A stretch of 64,000 bases of DNA from Variovorax sp. S12S4 (GTDB taxonomy: Bacteria > Pseudomonadota > Gammaproteobacteria > Burkholderiales > Burkholderiaceae_C): contig NZ_JALPKR020000002.1 in the NCBI RefSeq assembly GCF_023195515.1, positions 4,875,001 to 4,939,000 on the forward strand, given 5' to 3'. Position numbers and translations under genes: made by a program. Under the pieces are notes generated by a model that ran no database searches, was not told the origin of the DNA, and saw only the letters and a program-made list of their open reading frames with translations. This document shows, piece by piece, positions 34,421 through 43,673 of this stretch. Position 1 is the stretch's first letter; each line of letters opens with the position of its first letter.

Positions 34421-35389
34421 TCAGTCGAGCGTGATCTTCAGATCGCGAATCAGCTTGTGCCAGCGCGCCGTCTCGCTCTTGAGCAGCGCGGCATATTGGG
34501 CGGGCGTGTTGGCCACGGGCTCGACGCCGAAATCGACCATGCGCGTGCGCACCGAGGGCTCGTTGATCGCCGCCACCAGTTGGCGATTGAGCGTGTTCAC
34601 CACCTCCGGCGGCGTGGCCGAGGGCACCACCACGCCGACCAGCGCCGCGGCTTCGACGTTCTTGTAGCCGAGCTCGGCGAAGGTGGGCACATCGGGCAGT
34701 TGCGGCAGGCGCGTGGGGTTGGCCACCGCCAGCGCGCGGACCTTGCCGCCCTTGATGAAGCCGGCACCGGCCGCCAGGTCGACCATCATGGCCGGCAGCT
34801 GTCCGCCCACCACGTCGGCCAGCGCCGGCGCGGCACCGCGGTACGGCACGTGAACCATGAACAGGCCGGCCTCTACCTTGAGCAGTTCCATCGCCAGGTG
34901 ATGCGGGCTGCCCGCGCCTGCCGAGGCATAGCTCACGTCGCCGGGCTTGGCCTTTGCCTTGGCGATGAAGTCCTTGGCCGTGGCAATGCCGGAGTTGGCA
35001 CCGACCACAAGGATCATCGGGAACTTGCCCATCAGCGTGACAGGAGCCAGGTCCTTGGTCGGACTGTACGAGAGCGACTTGTACAGCGCCGGATTGAACA
35101 CCAGCGTGCCGTTGTCGGCCGACAGCACGGTGTAGCCATCGGCCGGTGCGCGTGCTGTTTCAGCCGCAGCCAGCGCGGTGTTGCCGCCGGGCTTGTTGTC
35201 CACCAGCACCGGCTGGCCCACCTGGGTGGAGAGTGTCTGCGCCACCGTGCGCGCCAAGAAATCGGAGCCGCCACCTGCCGCATAGGGAACGAGCCAGCGG
35301 ATCGGCTTGGCCGGAAAACTCTGGGCGCTGACGCCGGCCGCGGCAAGAAGGGAAAGAGCAGCAAGGCACCGGACAAGACGTTTTTTCAT
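34421..35389 (-). CDS. TctC/BUG-type periplasmic binding protein (second of five)
   Basis: A 322-residue Bug-family solute-binding protein with a Sec signal peptide of about 22 residues ending in SAQS. The mature part has FPAKPIRWLVPYAAGGGSDFLAR, NKPGGNTALAAAETARAPADGYT, and VHVPYRGAAPALADVVGGQLPAMM. It precedes the P450 fusion gene on the same strand, so the pair is probably an uptake-and-oxidation unit. The ligand is unknown. A possible IclR operator lies at 35416-35447, just upstream of its start. Confidence 0.94.
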   Translation of the reverse strand: MKKRLVRCLAALSLLAAAGVSAQSFPAKPIRWLVPYAAGGGSDFLARTVAQTLSTQVGQPVLVDNKPGGNTALAAAETARAPADGYTVLSADNGTLVFNPALYKSLSYSPTKDLAPVTLMGKFPMILVVGANSGIATAKDFIAKAKAKPGDVSYASAGAGSPHHLAMELLKVEAGLFMVHVPYRGAAPALADVVGGQLPAMMVDLAAGAGFIKGGKVRALAVANPTRLPQLPDVPTFAELGYKNVEAAALVGVVVPSATPPEVVNTLNRQLVAAINEPSVRTRMVDFGVEPVANTPAQYAALLKSETARWHKLIRDLKITLD

Positions 35390-35415
35390 GGGGGAGTCTC
35401 CAGTTAGCGTAGTTT

Positions 35416-35447
35416 CGTATTGCGTAAATATCATACGCATTGCGTAA
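35416..35447. promoter_or_regulatory. Candidate IclR operator with repeated ATTGCGTAA
   Basis: Two copies of CGNATTGCGTAA lie at 35416-35427 and 35436-35447, exactly 20 bases (two helical turns) apart. Overlapping them is an inverted repeat TGCGTA-N7-TACGCA (35421-35439). The element sits 27 bases upstream of the tctC start and 78 bases upstream of the divergent IclR gene. Confidence 0.6.
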
Positions 35448-35524
35448 TAATGTACTTTCAGGGCTAACCCTGCATCCGAGCGCTCCCCTTGCCGCCCAGC
35501 CCCAGCAACTAACATCAAGTGCAC

Positions 35525-36346
35525 ATGACCAAAGCCCTGGAGCCCTCCTCCCTTCCTCCCGCAACCCGCGAGCGCCGCCAGCGCGTGCAATCGGCCGAAA
35601 CGGGCATGGCGGTGCTCAAGGGCCTTGCCCACTTGGGCGGCCGCAGCAGCCTCACCGCACTCTCGGCCCATGTCGCCGAAAGCCCGGCCAAGGTGCACCG
35701 CTACCTTGCGAGCCTGATGGAGGAAGGCCTGGTGCTGCAGGATGCCGTCTCGCAGCACTACTACCTGGGAACCGAAGCCATCCAGATCGGCTTGGCCGCC
35801 ATGCGCCAGGCCGACCCGATTCGCGCGGCCGAGCCGTGCCTGGTGCGGCTGCGCGAGTCGCTGGAGGTCACTTGCTTTGTCGCCGTCATGGGCAACAAGG
35901 GGCCGACCATCGTGCGCTTCGAGGAGCCGGGCCTGCCCGTTACGGTGAACGTGCGCGCCGGCTCGGTGATGTCGATCCTCTGGTCCGCCACGGGCCGCGC
36001 GTTCCTGGGGTTGCTCGATGAGTCGCGGGTGCTCGCACTCGCCGAGCAGGAGCTCGCCGAATCGCCCGAGGACATGCGCGCCACGCTCGACGCGGCCGAC
36101 CCCATCGGAGAACTGCGCCGCGACGTGCAGAAGGCGCATTGCGCAAGCGTGAAAGACACTTACCTGCGCGGCATCAGCGCCGTGGCGGCGCCGGTCTACG
36201 ACTATGCGGGCCGCGTGTGCGCGGTGCTGACGGCATTGGGAGCGACAGGTGGATTCGACCCTGCCGTCGATGGACCCATCGCGACTGCAGTGCGGCGGGA
36301 AGCCTGCGCGGCCAGCGAGCTGCTGGGCTACCGCAAACCCGGTTAG
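35525..36346 (+). CDS. IclR-family transcriptional regulator
   Basis: A 273-residue IclR protein: winged helix with SAETGMAVLKGLAHLGGRSSLTALSAHVAESPAKVHRYLASLMEEGLV at about 23-75, then the effector domain with EVTCFVAVMGNKGPTIVRFEE and VNVRAGSVMSILWSATGRAFLG. The ATG at 35525 or the GTG six bases earlier may be the start. It is divergent from tctC-P450 and probably controls that unit by binding the repeated site between them. Confidence 0.9.
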   Translation: MTKALEPSSLPPATRERRQRVQSAETGMAVLKGLAHLGGRSSLTALSAHVAESPAKVHRYLASLMEEGLVLQDAVSQHYYLGTEAIQIGLAAMRQADPIRAAEPCLVRLRESLEVTCFVAVMGNKGPTIVRFEEPGLPVTVNVRAGSVMSILWSATGRAFLGLLDESRVLALAEQELAESPEDMRATLDAADPIGELRRDVQKAHCASVKDTYLRGISAVAAPVYDYAGRVCAVLTALGATGGFDPAVDGPIATAVRREACAASELLGYRKPG

Positions 36347-36362
36347 CGGCCAATGCGTCTTG

Positions 36363-38423
36363 CTATTCCTCTTCGTGCGCCCGGTACTGCCCCGTCAATG
36401 TCTGCTGAACCCCCGGCGGCACGGCTTCGTAGTGCGACAACGCGATGGTGTAGCGGCCCTGGCCGCTGGTCATTGCGTTGAGCCTTGACTGGTAGTTGGC
36501 GAGTTCGGCCATGGGCACATGCCCGCCGACGCTCACGGTGCCGGCGCCGACATCGGACGTACCGGTGACCACGCCGCGCCGCGCGGACAAGTCGCTCGTG
36601 ACATCGCCGACGGAATGCTCGGGCACGTCGATTCCTATCTGCACGATCGGCTCGAGCACCACGGGCCGGGCCTCGCGGATCGCGGCCATGAAGGCCTTGC
36701 GGCCGGCGGTCGCAAAGGCGATGTCCTTGCTGTCGACGCTGTGGTGCTTGCCGTCGTACACCACCACGCGCACATCGACCACTGGGTAGCCCGCAATGGC
36801 ACCGCTCGCCAGCACCTCGCGCACGCCCTTCTCCACCGCGGGAATGAACTGGCCCGGAATCGCGCCGCCGCGCACCTCGTCGGCAAACTGAAAGCCGGCA
36901 CCGCGCGGCAGCGGCTCGATGCGCAGGAAGACCTCGCCGAACTGGCCAGCGCCGCCGGTCTGCTTCTTGTGGCGGTGGTGGCCCTCGGCCGGCGCGGTCA
37001 CGGTTTCGCGGTAGGCAATGCGCGGTGGCCGCGTCAACACCTCGAAGCGGTACACCTCGCGCAAGCGCTCGAGCACGATGCGCAGGTGAAGCTCGCCAAG
37101 TCCGTAGAGCACCGTCTCGTTGGTGGCGGCCACATGCTCGATGCGAAGGCACGGGTCCTCGGCGGCGAGCTTGCCGAGGATCTCCCACGCACGCTGTTCG
37201 TCGCCATGGCGCTTGGGCTCTACCGCCAGGCCATGCACCGGCACCGGAAACGCGAGTGGCGCGAGATGAACATGGCTGTCTTCCGCGGCGTCGTGCAGCA
37301 CGGCATCGAAATGAATCTCGTCGACCTTGGCCACCGCCACGATGTCGCCCGGCACCGCATGCGACACCTCCACATGGTCTTTGCCCTGCAGCATGAACAG
37401 GTGCCCCACCTTGAAGGGCTTGCGGCCATCGCCAATGTAGAGCTGGCTGTCGCGCGTGAGCGTGCCCTGGTGCACGCGAAATATGCCCATCTTGCCGACG
37501 TAGGGGTCGACCGTGACCTTGAACACATGCGCCAGTACGTGCAGCGAAGGATCGGGCCGGACTTCCATCGGCCTGGCCTCCGCGCCCTCGCCAAGCAGAA
37601 ACTCCGGCGGATTGCCTTCGGTGGGATCGGGCAGCAGCTTGACGATCACGTCCAGCAGCTCGGCCACGCCGGCGCCGCTGCGCGACGAGACGAAGCACAC
37701 CGGTATCAGGTGGCCTTCGCGCAGCGCCTGCTCGAGCGGCGCATGCAGTTCCGCCGGATCCACGTCGCCCTCTTCGAGGTAGCGGTCGACAAAGGCCGCA
37801 TCGACCTCGACCACCTGCTCCACCAGCGCGCGGTGCGCTGCTTCGACGGGGCCGAAGTCGGAGCGCCCGAAGCGGTTGAAGAAACAGTCGACCACCTGCC
37901 TGTTGACTCCGTCGGGCAGGTTGAGCGGCAGGCATTCGCGGCCGAAGGCTGCCTGGATATCGGCCAGCAGGCCCTGCAGCGAGACGCCCTGCGAGTCGAT
38001 CTTGTTGACGATGATCATGCGCGCGAGGTGGCGCGAGGCCGCGTACTCCATCATGCGCACCGCCATCGGTTCGATGCCCGTGGCGGCGTTGATCACCACC
38101 GCCGCAGTCTCGACGGCCTCCAGTGCCGGCAGGCTCTGGCCGAGAAAGTCGGGGCCGCCGGGCGTGTCGATGAGGTGGATGCGCGTGCCGGCGTGCTTGA
38201 GGTGCATTACCGATGCGTTGAGCGAATGCAGCATGCGGCGCTCGAGCGGGTCATGGTCGCTGACGGTGCTGCCGCGTTCGATGCTGCCGCACGCGCCGAT
38301 GGCACCCGCCTTGTGCAGCAAGGCCTCGGCAAGGGAGCTCTTGCCCGCGGCGGCGGGCCCGACGAGCGCCAGCGTGCGCACTGCTTCCATTTCGGCCGCG
38401 AGGCCGTTCGATCGGCTTGGCAT
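36363..38423 (-). CDS. Elongation factor G-like GTPase (EF-G2 type)
   Basis: A 686-residue translational-GTPase homologue with the five-domain order of EF-G. It has a P-loop GPAAAGKSS (22-30), a VSDHDP switch I segment typical of the EF-G-like paralogue group rather than the RGIT motif of true EF-G, DTPGGPDF (86-93) and NKID for guanine recognition. Domains II to V follow (FRVHQGTL, ETVLYGLGELHL, HKKQTGGAGQFGEVFL). The catalytic histidine of the DTPGH motif is Gly90 here, so GTP hydrolysis may be slow or differently activated. The ATG at 38423 has AAGGAG upstream. It is not in a ribosomal-protein operon; its role is unknown. Confidence 0.9.
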   Translation of the reverse strand: MPSRSNGLAAEMEAVRTLALVGPAAAGKSSLAEALLHKAGAIGACGSIERGSTVSDHDPLERRMLHSLNASVMHLKHAGTRIHLIDTPGGPDFLGQSLPALEAVETAAVVINAATGIEPMAVRMMEYAASRHLARMIIVNKIDSQGVSLQGLLADIQAAFGRECLPLNLPDGVNRQVVDCFFNRFGRSDFGPVEAAHRALVEQVVEVDAAFVDRYLEEGDVDPAELHAPLEQALREGHLIPVCFVSSRSGAGVAELLDVIVKLLPDPTEGNPPEFLLGEGAEARPMEVRPDPSLHVLAHVFKVTVDPYVGKMGIFRVHQGTLTRDSQLYIGDGRKPFKVGHLFMLQGKDHVEVSHAVPGDIVAVAKVDEIHFDAVLHDAAEDSHVHLAPLAFPVPVHGLAVEPKRHGDEQRAWEILGKLAAEDPCLRIEHVAATNETVLYGLGELHLRIVLERLREVYRFEVLTRPPRIAYRETVTAPAEGHHRHKKQTGGAGQFGEVFLRIEPLPRGAGFQFADEVRGGAIPGQFIPAVEKGVREVLASGAIAGYPVVDVRVVVYDGKHHSVDSKDIAFATAGRKAFMAAIREARPVVLEPIVQIGIDVPEHSVGDVTSDLSARRGVVTGTSDVGAGTVSVGGHVPMAELANYQSRLNAMTSGQGRYTIALSHYEAVPPGVQQTLTGQYRAHEEE

Positions 38424-38789
38424 GGCGTGGACTCCTTGGCGTCCGGGAGGCCGGCCCGGCGGCCTGCACAGGCTCGGGCACCGCGTGTGAACGCTGAGAG
38501 TCAGCCTACGGGAATGGCACTGCCGACGCAACGGCGCCAACCCCGGCCGGCTTTTCATTCGCAGGCAATGGTGAGAAAACGCGCAGCCACCCATCCACTC
38601 ATACGTTGTCCTACAACTATGTAACTACTGGTGATACTTTGAAGCGAATTTCTTCGCAACTCCCGATTGACGTGGCATTGAAGCTGCCCGAATAATCCGC
38701 GCGCCGCGTCATAAGACAACTGATGTCGTATGACATCTGACGACGCTGCCCGACCAACCCCGGACATTCGATCAATAAAGGGAAATGCC
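38424..38789. promoter_or_regulatory. Divergent control region with two palindromic candidate operators
   Basis: This 366-base region lies between the EF-G-like gene and the pectate lyase gene. It contains GTTGT-CCT-ACAAC (38605-38617) and ATGTC-GTAT-GACAT (38723-38736), related palindromes that share a TGTCNTA core and resemble sites of GntR/FadR-type regulators of sugar-acid catabolism. The second lies 54 bases before the pectate lyase start. No such regulator gene is nearby, and no small gene was found here. Confidence 0.5.
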
Positions 38790-40633
38790 ATGAAACGCCG
38801 ACAGTTTGCAATTTCGGTCCTGTCTCCCGTCGCGCTGGCCGCCTGTGGCGGTGGCGGCAACGACGGGCCGACCTTCCCGATTCCTCTTCCGCCAGCACCA
38901 CCGCCCCCTGCTCCCCCCCCGCGCCAACGCCGCAAGCCACCGCCGCGGCAGGACTCAAGCGCGCGGCAAGCTACATGGACGAAGTGGTCTCCTACAAGGG
39001 CGGCTATGTGTGGTCGTACTCGCCCGATCTCACGCAGACTTTCGGAGAAATGGAAGCCAAGCGCACCATGCTGTGGCTGCAGCCGCCCGGCACATCTTCC
39101 ATCGGCCATATCTACCTCGACGCCTATCATGCGACCGGCGACGAGCGCTTCTACCAGGCGGCCGACCGCACGGCCAAGGCAGTTGCCGCGGCCCAGCACA
39201 GCTCGGGCGGCTGGAACTACATCTACGACTTCAACGGCGAGGCCTCGCTGCAGCACTGGTACGAGACGGTGGGCATGAACGGCTGGCGCCTGGAGGAGTT
39301 CCAGCACTACTACGGCAACGCCACCTTCGACGACGCCACCACCGCCGTCGCATCGCAGCTGATGCTGCGCATGTACCTGGAGAAGAAAGACCCGGTCTAC
39401 CAGGCCGCGACCGAGAATGCGATCAAGTTCATCACCGACGCGCAGTTCGGTCCCCAGTTCGGCATTGCCGACGGCGGCTGGCCGCAGCGCTTTCCGCACA
39501 ACCCGAACGCGATCACGTCGATGCCCTTGCCCAACCCGCAGCAGCTGCCTGCCGGCGCGCGGGCGGGCATGGAAGACAGCGACTACACGCTGCACGTGAC
39601 CTTCAACGACGACGTCATGGGCGAGAACATCAAGTTCCTGACCATGTGCGTGATGACGCTGGGACGCACCGAGCTGGTGGCCAACATCATTCGGGCGATG
39701 GATTGCATGCAGCGCATGCAGTGGACCTCGGGGATACTGCCGCTGCAATCGGGATGGAGCCTTCAGCACCTGTCGCGTGAAACGAACGGCCGCCCGGCGG
39801 GCGCTCCGGCCGGTGCGCGCTCGTACGAGCCGCGCTCACTGGCGACGCACACCACGCAGACCAACATCCAGCAGTTGCTCGGCTACTTCACGCTCACCGG
39901 CGACAAGAAGTACCTGTCGCAGCTGCAGAAGGCAATCGACTGGCTGAAGTCGCCATCCATCCAGCTTCCGGCCGATGTCGCGACCATCAACCCGCTGCTG
40001 GCCGGGCGCAACGTGGCCACGTTCATCGAGCTCGACACGAACGAGCCGCTCTTCGTTCACCGCTACGGCTCCAACATCCATAACGGCGCGTACTTTTTCG
40101 ACAAGGACATCACCAACACGATCAGCCACTACTCGTCGGGCCGCTCGGTGAATGCCGCGGCGCTGCAGAAGCGCCTGGACGAACTCAACGCGATGACGCA
40201 GCCGCAGATCGATGCCATGGTTGCCAAGTCGCCGCTGCGGGCCACCACGCCCCGGCCGCTGCCAAAGTACTTTGCCGCCGTTCGCGAAGTGGATTTTCCG
40301 GACCTGTTCGAAGGCGCGGTGCTGAAGACGCCGGTGGTGCCCGAATCGGAAGTGCAGACGATCCTGGCCGCGCTGGTGGACGGCAACTACTGGACCGCGC
40401 CCGTGCCAGAGATCGTGAACCCCTACCGCGGCAACGGACCGACGACGCCGTATACCGGCACGGCGTACCGCAGCCGCCACGTGGGCGACATCTACGACAC
40501 CTCGCCATATCCGGCCGATGCGCCGCCGGAGATCGAGCCGTACGTGAAGCGCGACAAGCCGCAGTTCATCGTCACGTCGAACTTCATCGCCCGCATGGGA
40601 CGGTTGATCTCGTTCATCTCGCCGGTGGCCTGA
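38790..40633 (+). pseudogene. Pectate lyase, PL10-type lipoprotein, frame broken in a poly-C run
   Basis: The ATG at 38790 (AAAGGGA upstream) opens a Tat-type lipoprotein signal: KRRQF followed by a lipobox ending at Cys19, then glycines and a proline-rich linker. Within the linker a run of eight C (38913-38920) puts the reading out of frame. One extra C would join it to the main frame, which from about 38922 encodes AGLKRAASYMDEV and a complete lyase domain of about 560 residues. This domain has IADGGWPQRFP and LHVTFNDDVMG, hallmarks of polysaccharide lyase family 10, which cleaves polygalacturonate by beta-elimination. As read the signal and enzyme are separated. It may be phase-variable, inactivated, or a sequencing error in the homopolymer. 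Confidence 0.8.
38913..38920 (+). repeat. Homopolymer of eight C in the pectate lyase linker
   Basis: Eight consecutive C lie in the codons for the proline-rich linker right after the lipoprotein signal. With eight, translation ends out of frame; with nine, signal and enzyme are in frame. Such tracts are prone to slipped-strand mispairing and to sequencing error. Confidence 0.85.
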
Positions 40634-40650
40634 GCCGGGCAGGCAATCAC

Positions 40651-41586
40651 CTAGGGAGTGGGCGACCCGTCGCTCACCAGTTGCCAAAGAGCCTCTGCCA
40701 CGGGGGCCATGTTTGCAACCTGGCGGTACAGCCGGATTTCCACCGGCACCCGCCAGGCGCCCTTGCCCGCATCGGCCAGCGCACCGGTGTGCAAGTCGTC
40801 CGCGACCAGGCTCATGGGCAGCCACGCAAGGCCCCGCCCTTCGAGCGCCATGGTTCTGAGCAGCGCGGCGTGGTGCGCCGTAAAAACCACCGAGAGCGAC
40901 GAGGCAAAGTCTTTGCCGAACTCGCTGTCCTGTATCGCACGCATGATTCGCCCCAAGCCGGAGGCTTCGCTGTAGGCCAGCACCGAAGGCGGCTGCGCAG
41001 TGCCAAGCGCATGCAGCGGCGCGCCCTGGGCATCTGGTGCCGACACCGGAACCAGCACGTCTTCGCTCAGCCGCAGAACCGGGTACTGCCCTTCGTCGAG
41101 CCGGCCCGGTGCGCCAGCATGACCGTGGCACAGCACAAACTGTACGCGGCGCTGCAGCATCAGGTCTTCGCAGGCCTGCGAACTGTCAGAGATGGTCTGA
41201 ATCGGCCCCAGGCTCAGCCGGCTTTCCACGCTGCCCAGCCAGCGCGGAAAGAAGGTCAGCGACAGCACATGCGTGGCGGCAAATCTCAGGCTGGCCGCGG
41301 CCATGTCGTGTGCCGCACGCGCCTTGATGCGGGCGGCTTCCAGGCCGGCCAGCAGCTCCTTCAGCAGCGGCTCGAAACGCTTGCCGGCGGCAGTCAGCGC
41401 CGCGGGGTGCGCGCTGCGGTCGAACAGGTCGACACCCACCCACTCTTCCAGCGCGCGAATGTGCCGGCTGAACGCAGGCTGGGCAATGGAGCGCACCTGC
41501 GCCGCGCGCGAGAAATTGCCCGTCTCGGCCAAGGCAATAAAGTCTTCCAGCCATTCGAGGTCGAGGGGGCGGTTGCCGGGGCCCAT
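40651..41586 (-). CDS. LysR-family transcriptional regulator
   Basis: A protein of about 311 residues: N-terminal winged helix (LEWLEDFIALAETGNFSRAAQVRSIAQPAFSRHIRALEEWVGVDLFDRS) followed by a periplasmic-binding-like effector domain. The ATG at 41586 gives a normal LysR N-terminus (MGPGNRPLDLEWLEDF); an upstream ATG at 41640 would add 18 residues. It is divergent from the DapA-like aldolase, tctC and SDR genes and likely regulates them. I did not find a convincing T-N11-A box in the 112-base intergenic region. Confidence 0.88.
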   Translation of the reverse strand: MGPGNRPLDLEWLEDFIALAETGNFSRAAQVRSIAQPAFSRHIRALEEWVGVDLFDRSAHPAALTAAGKRFEPLLKELLAGLEAARIKARAAHDMAAASLRFAATHVLSLTFFPRWLGSVESRLSLGPIQTISDSSQACEDLMLQRRVQFVLCHGHAGAPGRLDEGQYPVLRLSEDVLVPVSAPDAQGAPLHALGTAQPPSVLAYSEASGLGRIMRAIQDSEFGKDFASSLSVVFTAHHAALLRTMALEGRGLAWLPMSLVADDLHTGALADAGKGAWRVPVEIRLYRQVANMAPVAEALWQLVSDGSPTP

Positions 41587-41698
41587 GTGCAGCGCAATCG
41601 GTTGAATAGTTGTATGCGTTTCGAGTATTGGACTGTGCATGCCCCGCCGGCAAAAGATGCACCCATTCCTGCACCTTGAACCACAACGGAGACACAGC

Positions 41699-42637
41699 AT
41701 GCCTTCCATCGCGAATTATCGCGGGATCATTCCCGCCATTTCCTGCCCCTTCACGGCCGACCACCGCATCGACGAACCGGCGCTGCGCAAGCTGGCCTCA
41801 TGGCTGGCGGGGCACGACGGCGTGGTGGCGGTCATGACCAACGGCCACACCGGCGAGGTGTTTTCGCTGACGCCGGCCGAGCGCGCCGAGGTCACCCGCA
41901 TCGTGGCCGACGAGCTGCGCGACCGCACCCCGGTCATCTCGTCCATCGTGTGCGAAGGCCTGGCCGAAGCCGCCGAGCATGCGCGCGCCGCACAGGCCGC
42001 CGGCGCTGTGGCGCTCGACGTGATGCCGCCCCACCACTGGCTGCGCTTCGGCTTCACGCCGGGGCATGCGTTGCAGTACTTCGAGGCCATTCACCGCGCC
42101 GCGCCGGAACTCGACCTGGTCTGCCACGTGTACCCGGCCTGGACGCGCGCCTCTTACTCTTCGCAGCTGCTGGCCGAGCTGGCCCGCCTGCCGTACCTGC
42201 AGGCCTTCAAGGTCGGCCAGCGCGACATGAACAAGTACGCCCGCGACATCCAGGCGATTCGCGAGGCCGACGCTTCCAAGGCCATTCTCACGTGCCACGA
42301 CGAGTACCTGCTGGCCTCGATGGTGCAAGGCGTGGACGGTGCGCTGGTCGGCTTCGCCACCTTCATTCCGCAACTGATCATCGACCTGTGGAATGCGGTG
42401 AAGGCTGGCGATCTGAAAAAGGCCATCGCGGTGCAGGCCCTCATCACACCGCTGAAAGACGCCGTGTATGGCGGCGGCGAGCCGACCGGCGAAGCGCATG
42501 CGCGCATGAAGGGCGGCATGTTCCTGGCCGGCGTGCTCGACAACGCCACGGTGCGCCCGCCGACCGAGGCGCCGAACGAACGCGAAATGGAGGCGCTGCG
42601 CGCCGCGGTGCGGCAAGCCGGTTTGTCGAAGCGCTGA
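41699..42637 (+). CDS. Dihydrodipicolinate synthase (DapA) family aldolase/lyase
   Basis: A 312-residue TIM-barrel of the DapA/N-acetylneuraminate lyase superfamily, class I aldolases using a Schiff-base lysine. Seen: YRGIIPAISCPFTADHRIDEPALRKL at the N-terminus, TNGHTGEVFSLTPAERAEV (the Gly-x-x-Gly-Glu motif), the YPAWTRAS strand, and FKVGQRDMNKY, whose lysine is at the expected Schiff-base position. It is not likely to be the housekeeping DapA, since it sits with tctC and an SDR in a catabolic unit under a LysR gene. It probably cleaves or dehydrates an oxo-acid. GGAG precedes the start by 7 bases. Confidence 0.88.
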   Translation: MPSIANYRGIIPAISCPFTADHRIDEPALRKLASWLAGHDGVVAVMTNGHTGEVFSLTPAERAEVTRIVADELRDRTPVISSIVCEGLAEAAEHARAAQAAGAVALDVMPPHHWLRFGFTPGHALQYFEAIHRAAPELDLVCHVYPAWTRASYSSQLLAELARLPYLQAFKVGQRDMNKYARDIQAIREADASKAILTCHDEYLLASMVQGVDGALVGFATFIPQLIIDLWNAVKAGDLKKAIAVQALITPLKDAVYGGGEPTGEAHARMKGGMFLAGVLDNATVRPPTEAPNEREMEALRAAVRQAGLSKR

Positions 42638-42701
42638 TCAAGCACGGGCGACCCGGCACTGCCGGCGCCCTCCCCCAAAAAACCAGAAGGAGACAAGAGA
42701 C

Positions 42702-43673
42702 ATGCAACGCAACCATTTCCTGCGCGCCACGCTCGCGGTTCTCGCGCTTGGCGCGGCTTCCTGCGGCTTTGCACAGACGCAAGCATGGCCCACGCGGCCC
42801 GTGCGCGTGGTCATTCCGTTTCCGCCCGGCGGCACGCTCGACACCGTGGGCCGCCTGCTCGCGCAGAAGCTCGGCGACCAGACCGGCCAGCCCTTTATCG
42901 TCGAGAACCGGCCCGGCGGCAACGGCGTGATCGGTGCCGACGTGGTGTCGAAGGCGCCGGCCGATGGCTACACGCTGCTGTTCAACGCATCGACTTTCAC
43001 CACGGCGCCGATGACGATGAAGTCCGTACCCTACGAGATCGTGCGCGACTTCACGCCGGTGGCGCTGGTAGCCAAGGCGCCGCTGTCGGTCGCCATCAAC
43101 AAGAACCTGCCGATCACCGACGTCAAGTCGCTCATCGCGTACGCCAAGGCGAACCCGGGCAAGATGACTTTCGCGGTCGGCTCCATCGGCTCGGCCGGCC
43201 ATCTCTCGACCGAGCTGCTCAAGCGCGCGGGCGGGCTCGACTACCTGATCGTGCCGTACAAGGGCACGGCGCCGGCCTTTCAGGACTTGATCGGCGGGCA
43301 GATCGACGGGTTCATCGACCCGATTCTGGGATCGTTGCAGTACCACAAGAGCGGCATGCTGCGCGTGGTGGCCGTGACCTCAGCCAACCGCGCCACCAGC
43401 CTGCCGAACGTGCCCACGGTGGCCGAGAGTATTCCGGGCTACGAGTTCTACAGCTGGTACGGCCTGTGGGGCCCGGCCAAGCTTCCGGCGGCCATCACGC
43501 AGCGGCTCAATGCCGAAGTGAACAAGGCGCTGGGCACCGACATGCGCGAGACGCTGAACGCGCAGGGGCTGCTGCTGACGCCGGGTAGCGTCGACGACTT
43601 CGCCCGGTTCCAGCAGGCCGACATGGAACGCTCGAAGAAGATCATCACCGAGGGCAATATCCGTGTCGAATGA
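42702..43673 (+). CDS. TctC/BUG-type periplasmic binding protein (third of five)
   Basis: A 323-residue Bug-family binding protein with a Sec signal peptide (about residues 1-24, ending in FAQTQ). The mature sequence has WPTRPVRVVIPFPPGGTLDTVGR, NRPGGNGVIGADVVSKAPADGYT, and IVPYKGTAPAFQDLIGGQIDGFI. AAGGAG precedes the ATG. Its end overlaps the start of the SDR gene by 11 bases, tying it to the DapA-like aldolase/SDR unit. It presumably delivers the substrate of that unit; no TctAB genes adjoin. Confidence 0.94.
   Translation: MQRNHFLRATLAVLALGAASCGFAQTQAWPTRPVRVVIPFPPGGTLDTVGRLLAQKLGDQTGQPFIVENRPGGNGVIGADVVSKAPADGYTLLFNASTFTTAPMTMKSVPYEIVRDFTPVALVAKAPLSVAINKNLPITDVKSLIAYAKANPGKMTFAVGSIGSAGHLSTELLKRAGGLDYLIVPYKGTAPAFQDLIGGQIDGFIDPILGSLQYHKSGMLRVVAVTSANRATSLPNVPTVAESIPGYEFYSWYGLWGPAKLPAAITQRLNAEVNKALGTDMRETLNAQGLLLTPGSVDDFARFQQADMERSKKIITEGNIRVE

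Noticed and set aside
36519..38624. 701-residue open frame antisense to the EF-G-like gene
   Set aside because: Composition is an artefact of GC-rich third positions; no domain recognised.
38790..39278. Short independent lipoprotein ending in a poly-proline and basic tail
   Set aside because: The tail after the C-run is out-of-frame translation of the pectate lyase; the signal belongs to that enzyme.
41587..41698. LysR-type binding box between LysR gene and DapA-like gene
   Set aside because: ATA-N4-TAT-like sequence is present, but spacing and symmetry are too weak to report as a site.
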